Assembly (NCBI GenBank): GCA_030641485.1
Contig: DAOWHJ010000164.1
Location: forward strand, 1-6,603
DNA: 6,603 nucleotides
Origin: Pseudomonadota bacterium
Lineage (GTDB): Bacteria; Desulfobacterota; Anaeroferrophillalia; Anaeroferrophillales; Tharpellaceae
Direction: 5' to 3'
In this document: in pieces, positions 1-4,314 of the stretch
How positions within the stretch are numbered: position 1 is the first letter of the stretch
Layout: every line of letters starts with the position of its first letter
Program-made: the position numbers and the translations under genes
Notes under the pieces: generated by a model
Told to the model about the DNA's origin: nothing
Database searches by the model: none
The model's input: the letters and a program-made list of their open reading frames with translations, nothing else

Positions 1-88
1 GCTCGTCTCCCCGGCCGGTTCGAGCTGGATGCATCCGCTCCATCCTGAGGGGCCGGGCGGCTGACCGTGAGTTGCGAATTGCAGAACG

Positions 89-238
89 CTAGCGGACCGC
101 CCCCACGTCGCGAAGGCTCGCGATCTCGCGATCCGAGAAGCCCGCCTCCTTCAGGATGCTATCGCTGTGCTCCCCGGGCTTGGCCGGGGGGCGTTGAATC
201 TGCGAGTCCGTGCGGCTCAGGCGCGGCGCAGGGCGCGG
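89..238 (-). CDS. 3' fragment of a CaiB/BaiF family (class III) CoA-transferase
   Basis: The minus strand reads 49 codons and a TAG stop (89-91), beginning PRPAPRLSRTDSQIQRPPAK and ending in FSDREIASLRDVGAVR. This is the typical C-terminal end of family III CoA-transferases (formyl-CoA transferase, CaiB, BaiF relatives): a PRLSRT-like segment, a P-x-x-G-E-H motif, then a short helix of the type 'ILKEAGFSDREIASL' and a final GAV. The family moves CoA between acyl-CoA and a free carboxylate; the active-site Asp lies far upstream and is not present here, so the substrate cannot be guessed. In this frame a TAG at 239-241 stops the reading directly upstream, at the point where the DNA changes from GC-rich to AT-rich, so the rest of the gene is missing. 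Family assignment is by motif recognition from a short piece. Confidence 0.72.
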   Translation of the reverse strand, partial: PRPAPRLSRTDSQIQRPPAKPGEHSDSILKEAGFSDREIASLRDVGAVR

Positions 239-794
239 CTAACTCGCTGTTAAGAAACTTTTCGCCAGCGATTTTCAATGAGGCATTATTGTTGATTACG
301 GTAAATAGCCGACTGTGATCTTCAAAATCAACCCTATCCTCAGCCGACTGCATCCTTTGTTCAATATTTTCTGGTGAGTCTCGTTGCCGTGTCAGCAGGC
401 GCTGGCGCAAAATCTCATGGTCAGCCCGAACCATGACTGCATGCAGCTCTGGGTAATCTTTTCGGGCTGTATGAAAATATTTACGTGACCCGTTAATAAT
501 TACCTTGTTACCCTCTGCTAACCAGATGTCAATCTCTTTACTGATACCGTATTGGAATCCGTGACGACACCAGTGCATGGCGAAATAGCCAATTTTTTGT
601 AGTTGGTTGAATTTTTCTGACCCGATCGCGTAATGATTACCATCATTAAATAGATTGAGTGGGCGAGTAATGTAACGTTTGGCAAATCTGATTGATTTCA
701 GTTTGCCTAGATGTTGTTGGGCATATCGAACCAGGCTGTCTTTTCCAGCTCCCGATGCTCCCATCAAGTATAGTAGTTGTCCTGGTTCAGGCAT
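159..794 (-). CDS. phnN: Ribose 1,5-bisphosphate phosphokinase PhnN, with a chimeric C-terminus (native part about 241-794)
   Basis: PhnN phosphorylates ribose 1,5-bisphosphate to PRPP with ATP, the last step of the C-P lyase route for phosphonates; it is a cytosolic guanylate-kinase-like enzyme. The product has a P-loop GASGAGKDS (residues 12-20), an RYITRP segment (40-45) as in Escherichia coli PhnN, a YGISKEID stretch (82-89), NGSR (101-104) and an arginine-rich LRQRLLTRQR helix (129-138). Residues 1 to about 184 align by eye along nearly the whole E. coli protein. The last ~26 residues, rich in Ala, Pro and Gly, come from GC-rich DNA read out of frame with the CoA-transferase fragment it overlaps, so the true stop is lost and the 211-residue length is artificial. 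ATG is at 792-794 without a strong Shine-Dalgarno. No other phn gene is visible, so it appears as an orphan; a general PRPP-supply role is possible. Confidence 0.85.
   Translation of the reverse strand: MPEPGQLLYLMGASGAGKDSLVRYAQQHLGKLKSIRFAKRYITRPLNLFNDGNHYAIGSEKFNQLQKIGYFAMHWCRHGFQYGISKEIDIWLAEGNKVIINGSRKYFHTARKDYPELHAVMVRADHEILRQRLLTRQRDSPENIEQRMQSAEDRVDFEDHSRLFTVINNNASLKIAGEKFLNSELAAPCAAPEPHGLADSTPPGQARGAQR
236..246. other. Composition and reading-frame breakpoint (chimera junction)
   Basis: Left of about 240 the DNA is strongly GC-rich and coding in the CoA-transferase frame; right of it the DNA is AT-richer and coding for PhnN in a different frame. Each gene loses recognisable similarity at the same place: the transferase frame meets TAG at 239-241, and PhnN stops looking like its family at about residue 185 (240-242). 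No inverted repeat, target duplication or transposase flanks the point. A chimeric read or contig end is the simplest explanation; a true deletion or recombination is the alternative. Confidence 0.75.
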
Positions 795-834
795 GGTGTA
801 ATGATTCCGAGGTTAATTATGAGTGTGATTAGAT

Positions 835-858
835 ATTGTTGAACAATTTATAATTGTT
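835..858. promoter_or_regulatory. Compound palindrome, operator-like (three ATTGTT half-sites)
   Basis: ATTGTT (835-840), one base, AACAAT (842-847), TTATA-type spacer, then ATTGTT (853-858): three half-sites in alternating orientation. AACAATT (842-848) and AATTGTT (852-858) form a perfect 7-bp inverted repeat with a 3-bp spacer. It lies in the divergent spacer 41-64 bases upstream of phnN and about 130 bases before the radical SAM promoter. It resembles a repressor operator, but AT-rich DNA produces such palindromes by chance and no regulator gene is adjacent. Confidence 0.3.
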
Positions 859-989
859 TTAGGTATGAATGTCAACTGTCTTAGGGTGAAATGTACGTTA
901 ATAGCGATGTTGATGGTTGTTTGAATTAATTGAACAGGTGACTCGAGGTCGAATTTGTGTTATGCAGCCTCTTTTTAAGTATATTACAG

Positions 990-1018
990 TTAACAAGTTA
1001 AAGCCATTCTGGTATGAA
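990..1018 (+). promoter_or_regulatory. Predicted sigma70-type promoter of the radical SAM-rph operon
   Basis: TTAACA (990-995, five of six matches to the -35 consensus) is followed by a 17-bp spacer and TATGAA (1013-1018, four of six to the -10), preceded by TGG (1010-1012), an extended -10 motif. Transcription would start near 1025, giving a leader of about 40 bases that contains the GGAG ribosome site at 1054-1057. The rest of the 795-1064 spacer holds no convincing gene. Confidence 0.5.
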
Positions 1019-1064
1019 TAATTAACAGTTTTGTCTTCGGTTTATCTGGAGCTGGAGTAAGTTT

Positions 1065-1955
1065 ATGGTATCATCTCCACACACTTTTGATTTTCCCCCT
1101 TACCGACCACCGTCAGAGGCGCAGAGCATGTTGCTGCGGGTGACCCATGGTTGTCCCTGGAACAAGTGTGCTTTTTGTTCGATGTATCGCAAGTATCCAT
1201 TCGCGCGTAAATCGATGGTCGAGATCAAGGCTGATATTGATCTTATGCCGGCGGTCTACGGGACTCATGCTAACCATGTCTTTCTTGGTGATTCCAATAG
1301 CTTACTTTTGTCGGCGGCAGACCTGGTTGAGATTCTTAAACATCTTTATAGTGTTTTTCCCGGGCTTAAACGGGTTACCTCTTATGCCCGGGCCAAAACC
1401 GTGATGAAAAAAACACTGGATGATCTTAAGGCTATTCGTGAGGCCGGACTGACTAGACTCCATATTGGTCTTGAGAGCGGTTCTGATGCGGTTTTGAAAA
1501 GGATTCGCAAAGGGGCGACGGCCGATGAAATAATTTCCGGTAGTCTCAAATCCAAGGAAGCGGGTTTTGATTGTTCAATTTATGTTTTGCTTGGGATCGG
1601 AGGTATGGAGCAGACCATGGATCATCGCCAAGGCACCATCCGGGTGCTTAACGCCATTGACCCCCATTACATCAGGGTTCGGACTTTGACCCCGATTCCA
1701 AAATCAGATATCGCCAAATGGATTGAGGAAGGTAGCTTTACATTGGTTACCCCCTTAGTCAGTATCGAAGAGGAGCGGGATATTGTCGCTGGACTGGAAG
1801 TGAATTCACGCTTCTTAAATGACCACTCTTCTAACATTGTACCTTTGGATGGGAAACTGCCTGAGGAGAAGGAGCGGATGTTGCAAGCTCTGGAGCAGGG
1901 GATAACTTATTGTCAAAAAAATGAAGTTGGTTATTCTGATTATCGTTATTTATAG
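1065..1955 (+). CDS. Radical SAM protein, Elp3/MiaB/NifB-type fold, function unknown
   Basis: A 296-residue radical SAM enzyme that should bind a [4Fe-4S] cluster and cleave S-adenosylmethionine to a 5'-deoxyadenosyl radical. The cluster ligands are C30, C35 and C38 in THGCPWNKCAFC, a CX4CX2C spacing one residue longer than canonical CX3CX2C. Further barrel landmarks are HVFLGDSNS (71-79, the place of the usual D-G-D/GGE strand), TSYARAKTV (105-113), LHIGLESGSD (132-141) and IRVRTLTPIP (203-212). The C-terminal segment has NIVPLDGKLPEEKERML (257-273). There is no B12-binding, TRAM or twitch domain, so the protein is little more than the core barrel. The start is ATG with GGAG seven bases upstream. 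rph follows 21 bases after the stop, so the two are probably co-transcribed. The substrate is unknown; the rph linkage makes an RNA-related role conceivable but unproven. Confidence 0.88.
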   Translation: MVSSPHTFDFPPYRPPSEAQSMLLRVTHGCPWNKCAFCSMYRKYPFARKSMVEIKADIDLMPAVYGTHANHVFLGDSNSLLLSAADLVEILKHLYSVFPGLKRVTSYARAKTVMKKTLDDLKAIREAGLTRLHIGLESGSDAVLKRIRKGATADEIISGSLKSKEAGFDCSIYVLLGIGGMEQTMDHRQGTIRVLNAIDPHYIRVRTLTPIPKSDIAKWIEEGSFTLVTPLVSIEEERDIVAGLEVNSRFLNDHSSNIVPLDGKLPEEKERMLQALEQGITYCQKNEVGYSDYRYL

Positions 1956-1976
1956 AAGAGGAAAAAAGGCGAAAAT

Positions 1977-2717
1977 ATGAGAGTTGATGGACGAAATTCA
2001 GATCAGTTGCGCAAAATAGAGATCATTCCCGGTTTTCTTGATCATCCAGCCGGTTCAGTACTGATTTCATGTGGTCAAACCAAGGTTTTATGCTCGGCCA
2101 GTGTTGAAGATGGCGTGCCTAAGTTTCGTCGCGATTCAGGCGGTGGTTGGTTGACCGCCGAATATGCGATGTTACCGGCCAGTACTCACGAACGTTCTGG
2201 TCGTGAAATCAATCGTGGGCGTCAGGGCGGTCGAACCCTTGAGATTCAGCGCCTTATAGGTCGGAGTTTGCGAGCGGTGACCAATCTTGAGGGTTTGGGA
2301 GAGCGCACAATTATTCTTGATTGTGACGTTATTCAGGCCGATGGCGGCACCCGTACGGCATCGGTTAGTGGAGCCTTTGTCGCACTTGGTTTGGCCCTGT
2401 TGAAAGTTAAACCGGAGATGGGTGAGAACTGGAAACCATTACGGAGTCGATTGGCGGCAGTCAGTGTCGGGATTGTTAAGGGTGAAGCAATGCTAGATTT
2501 GAATTACCCGGAAGACTCTAGCGCCGATGTCGATATGAATGTTGTTATGACCGATAAAGCTGAGCTGGTCGAGGTTCAGGGGACGGCTGAAGAGCATCCT
2601 TTCAGCCGTCAGAAAATGTCACTCATGCTTGATCTGGCCGAAAAAGGTATTGCCGAGATTATTGAACAATCTGACAAAGATATTTTTCAGGGTCGTCTGA
2701 ATAGCCTGATATTGTAG
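1977..2717 (+). CDS. rph: Ribonuclease PH
   Basis: RNase PH is a phosphate-dependent 3'-5' exoribonuclease that trims tRNA 3' ends, releasing nucleoside diphosphates, and forms a ring hexamer in the cytosol. All hallmarks are present: GRQGGRTLEIQRLIGRSLRA (81-100) with R86, DCDVIQADGGTRTASVSGAF (115-134) with R126, both phosphate-binding arginines at standard numbering, and the acidic PEDSSADVDMNVVMT stretch (178-192) with D180, D184 and D186 for metal and catalysis. EVQGTAE (199-205) and the final helix match the family. The 246-residue length is normal, so the enzyme appears intact. ATG at 1977 follows AAGG (1966-1969) with a 7-base gap. In many proteobacteria rph is followed by rdgB and hemW; here it is followed by a terminator and a convergent gene, so that order is not kept. 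Confidence 0.97.
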   Translation: MRVDGRNSDQLRKIEIIPGFLDHPAGSVLISCGQTKVLCSASVEDGVPKFRRDSGGGWLTAEYAMLPASTHERSGREINRGRQGGRTLEIQRLIGRSLRAVTNLEGLGERTIILDCDVIQADGGTRTASVSGAFVALGLALLKVKPEMGENWKPLRSRLAAVSVGIVKGEAMLDLNYPEDSSADVDMNVVMTDKAELVEVQGTAEEHPFSRQKMSLMLDLAEKGIAEIIEQSDKDIFQGRLNSLIL

Positions 2718-2757
2718 ACTCAATTTTAATGACTTTTTGGAAGGTTAGATTTTTCAC

Positions 2758-2776
2758 TTAGCCATCAATTGGCTAA
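2758..2776. repeat. Small inverted repeat beside the rph terminator
   Basis: TTAGCCA (2758-2764) and TGGCTAA (2770-2776) form a perfect 7-bp stem with a 5-base loop. Its last two bases overlap the A-tract of the larger hairpin that follows, so the two structures compete or stack. It has no T-tract on either strand and is not a terminator alone; it may help protect the rph 3' end. Confidence 0.4.
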
Positions 2777-2821
2777 AAAGACCATGGAACAGGCTGTTTA
2801 GCATGCTTCCATGGCCTTTTT
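2775..2821. terminator. Bidirectional Rho-independent terminator between rph and the LTxxQ gene
   Basis: AAAAAG (2775-2780) pairs with CTTTTT (2816-2821), one mismatch follows (2781/2815), then CCATGGAA (2782-2789) pairs with TTCCATGG (2807-2814). A further GCT/AGC stem (2793-2795/2800-2802) closes the loop. On the plus strand the stem ends in a T-tract for rph; on the minus strand the complementary T-tract serves the convergent LTxxQ gene, whose stop codon lies only a few bases away at 2829. Confidence 0.88.
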
Positions 2822-2828
2822 GGGTTTT

Positions 2829-3365
2829 CTACATTATGTTTCTTTTGCCTTTGCCACCCCTGCCGCCACGGCGATGGCCGCGGTGGCCTTTTTTGAGCAT
2901 GGTATCTCGTTGTTCTTGGGTCAGGCTGTTGAAAAAAGCGACCCGGTTGTCGATGACTTTATTAAATTCTGCCGAAAAATTACCCTTATATTCAGCTTTC
3001 AGCTTCTCACCAACACTTTTGAAGTCGGGGGTTTCAGCCGCCAGTTCGGCTCGCATAAGCAGTTGATTGCGGGCCATAGTCCGACGCCGGCTATCCTCGT
3101 TCAGGTTGTCCCCTTTCTTCAGGCAAAGCTCACGTAACTCCTGCATCCCAGTTTTCATCTTATCCCATAGTTTTGTCTGGGTCTCGTCGAGATTGAGGGA
3201 TTTTTTGACCTCTTCGCCTCGCTGGGCAAAGTTATCTCCTGCACCTTGGCCCTTTCCCGGTCCCCAGCTAAAGCTTGTGGCGGGTAAAGCCAGAAGTAAA
3301 GCCATCATTAATGCAATGCTCAGAGTGAGTGAGTTTCGGGTGGTTGGTTTTTTTCTGCTATCCAT
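2829..3365 (-). CDS. Periplasmic Spy/CpxP-family (LTxxQ motif) protein with Arg/Gly-rich tail
   Basis: A 178-residue exported protein. A basic N-terminus (MDSRKKPTTR) and a hydrophobic stretch at about 12-30 ending in ALPATSFS form a Sec signal peptide, with cleavage probably near residue 33. The mature part is Gln/Glu/Lys-rich and predicted helical, with a degenerate first motif L59-DET-Q63 and a clear second motif LTQEQ (148-152) after FFNS, as in Spy, CpxP and ZraP. These proteins are ATP-independent chaperones or feedback inhibitors of envelope-stress kinases. After the motif comes an unusual tail (159-176) made of His, Arg, Gly and Lys. The start ATG (3363-3365) has GGAG 7 bases upstream on the minus strand. 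The gene is divergent from a CpxR-like regulator and its kinase, matching the cpxP/cpxRA layout, so it is probably their target. CpxP, Spy and ZraP cannot be separated by eye, so no symbol is given. Confidence 0.85.
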   Translation of the reverse strand: MDSRKKPTTRNSLTLSIALMMALLLALPATSFSWGPGKGQGAGDNFAQRGEEVKKSLNLDETQTKLWDKMKTGMQELRELCLKKGDNLNEDSRRRTMARNQLLMRAELAAETPDFKSVGEKLKAEYKGNFSAEFNKVIDNRVAFFNSLTQEQRDTMLKKGHRGHRRGGRGGKGKRNIM

Positions 3366-3422
3366 TGTAATTCTCCTTTTTTGTTAGAAGCTCGTCTGCA
3401 AAATTGCGATTCTTTAGACGGT

Positions 3423-3452
3423 ATTCTAAATGGTTAAAAAAATCATAATCAA
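3423..3452 (-). promoter_or_regulatory. Possible promoter of the LTxxQ gene
   Basis: On the minus strand TTGATT (3452-3447) and TAGAAT (3428-3423, five of six to the -10 consensus) are 18 bp apart. Transcription would begin near 3416 and leave a leader of about 50 bases with the GGAG at 3376-3373. The -35 match is only moderate, as expected for an activator-dependent promoter. Confidence 0.35.
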
Positions 3453-3483
3453 ATCTTGATGCCCTCGAACATAGTCAACCAAT

Positions 3484-3531
3484 GTAAAACTTTTATGTGA
3501 TTTTTTGTTTTTTTTGTAAAGCTTTTGTAAA
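3484..3531 (+). promoter_or_regulatory. Putative CpxR-like operator: GTAAA direct repeats
   Basis: GTAAA occurs at 3516-3520 and again at 3527-3531, start to start 11 bp (GTAAA-N6-GTAAA). A related half, TGTAAAACTTTTATG, starts at 3483, so TGTAAA(A/G)CTTTT is present twice, 32 bp (about three helical turns) apart. E. coli CpxR binds GTAAA-N5-GTAAA; the repeat here has one more base. A run of T (3501-3515) separates the copies. The pair at 3516-3531 lies just upstream of the likely regulator promoter, a suitable place for activation by its own product, and could also serve the divergent LTxxQ gene. Confidence 0.5.
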
Positions 3532-3536
3532 AGTTA

Positions 3537-3564
3537 TTCATTTTGTCAAAAAATCGGCTATTAT
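3537..3564 (+). promoter_or_regulatory. Possible regulator promoter with -10 TATTAT very close to the start codon
   Basis: TATTAT (3559-3564) matches the -10 consensus in five of six positions. Only poor -35 candidates are present (TTCATT at 3537-3542, 16-bp spacer), consistent with activation from the GTAAA repeats centred about 47 bases before the expected start. The predicted transcription start falls at or within a base or two of the ATG at 3571, which would give a leaderless or nearly leaderless message. Confidence 0.35.
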
Positions 3565-3570
3565 AGGGCT

Positions 3571-4275
3571 ATGAAAATTCTACTGATTGATGATGATGAA
3601 AAGCTCTGTCGTTTGATTCAGACTTATCTTGAACCGATGGGGTTTGCGGTTGCGGTTGCTCACACAGGACAAATCGGTCTGGAGCTGGCACTGCAGGGTT
3701 CATTCGATGCGGTCCTGCTCGATGTCATGCTTCCAGAAATCGATGGTTTTGAAGTGTTGCGTCAATTGCGGCAGCATTCAAAGGTTCCGGTTTTGATGTT
3801 TACATCCCGAGGTGATGAGACCGATCGCATAGTCGGTCTCGAGATGGGAGCCGACGACTATCTGCCGAAAACTTTTTCATCAAGAGAGTTGCTGGCCCGA
3901 CTCCGGGCTGTCATCAGGCGCAGTAAAATAGTTGAAACTGAGCCCTCCAAGGTAACAACTGAACCTGATTTTGTCGAAAAGGTTTGCATCAGGGACTTGG
4001 TTATCGATAGCGCCGCTCGCAGTGTCTATTTGAGGGATGAATCTTTAGCTTTGACCGCGATTGAGTTCGACCTCTTGTTGGCGATGGTCGAAAATTGTGG
4101 TCGAATTCTCTCCCGGGATCGCCTGCTTGATTTGGTTGCCGGGCGTGATTATACAGTCTTTGACCGTTCCATAGATGTTCATATCTCATCCCTGCGGCGT
4201 AAACTTAACGATAACCCCAAAGCTCCCAGCTACATTAAAACCGTGAGAAGTGCCGGTTATATGTTTATAAAGTAG
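3571..4275 (+). CDS. OmpR-family response regulator, CpxR-like
   Basis: A 234-residue, full-length two-domain regulator. The receiver domain (1 to about 118) has the acidic cluster D7-D8-D9, phosphoacceptor D51 in LLDVMLPEIDG, T78 in LMFTSRG and K100 in DDYLPKTF. The winged-helix DNA-binding domain (about 138-234) has LTAIEFDLLLAMVENCGRIL (161-180), SRDRLL (181-186), the recognition region FDRSIDVHISSLRRKL (197-212) and YIKTVRSAGYMF (221-232). E. coli CpxR shows the same wording (ARGSELDRVLGLELGADDYLPKPF; FDRAIDMHISNLRRKL), so CpxR is the nearest relative I know. The proline after the conserved lysine is Thr (T101). MKILLIDDDE is the natural N-terminus, but the only Shine-Dalgarno-like bases (AGGG, 3565-3568) are two bases from the ATG, too close. 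The kinase gene follows after 39 bases; the pair should be one operon, likely autoregulated. Confidence 0.93.
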   Translation: MKILLIDDDEKLCRLIQTYLEPMGFAVAVAHTGQIGLELALQGSFDAVLLDVMLPEIDGFEVLRQLRQHSKVPVLMFTSRGDETDRIVGLEMGADDYLPKTFSSRELLARLRAVIRRSKIVETEPSKVTTEPDFVEKVCIRDLVIDSAARSVYLRDESLALTAIEFDLLLAMVENCGRILSRDRLLDLVAGRDYTVFDRSIDVHISSLRRKLNDNPKAPSYIKTVRSAGYMFIK

Positions 4276-4291
4276 TCATATAGTTTTTTTC

Positions 4292-4314
4292 GGGTCAGGT
4301 AAAAGGGGTCAGGT
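4292..4314 (+). repeat. Tandem direct repeat GGGTCAGGT between regulator and kinase genes
   Basis: GGGTCAGGT occurs at 4292-4300 and 4306-4314, separated by AAAAG, a 14-bp period. The second copy contains the GGGG (4305-4308) that acts as Shine-Dalgarno for the kinase TTG start at 4315. The wording AAAAGGGGTCAGGT resembles the core of REP-type repeats that accompany REP-associated tyrosine transposases; that link is recalled rather than searched. Confidence 0.55.

Noticed and set aside
1..43. Minus-strand open frame beginning ATG at 43-41 (MERMHPARTGRGDE) and running off the left edge
   Set aside because: Only 14 codons are visible, with no recognisable family; it could be the start of the gene after the CoA-transferase but cannot be supported.
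67..318. Plus-strand 83-codon open frame crossing the junction
   Set aside because: It is antisense to both the CoA-transferase end and phnN, low-complexity (Arg/Pro/Ser), and spans the breakpoint.
865..924. 19-codon plus-strand ORF (MNVNCLRVKCTLIAMLMVV) in the divergent spacer
   Set aside because: It has no proper ribosome site, and its length is expected by chance in AT-rich DNA.
3543..3564. TTGTCA (3543-3548) as -35 for TATTAT
   Set aside because: The spacer is only 10 bp, too short for a sigma70-type promoter.
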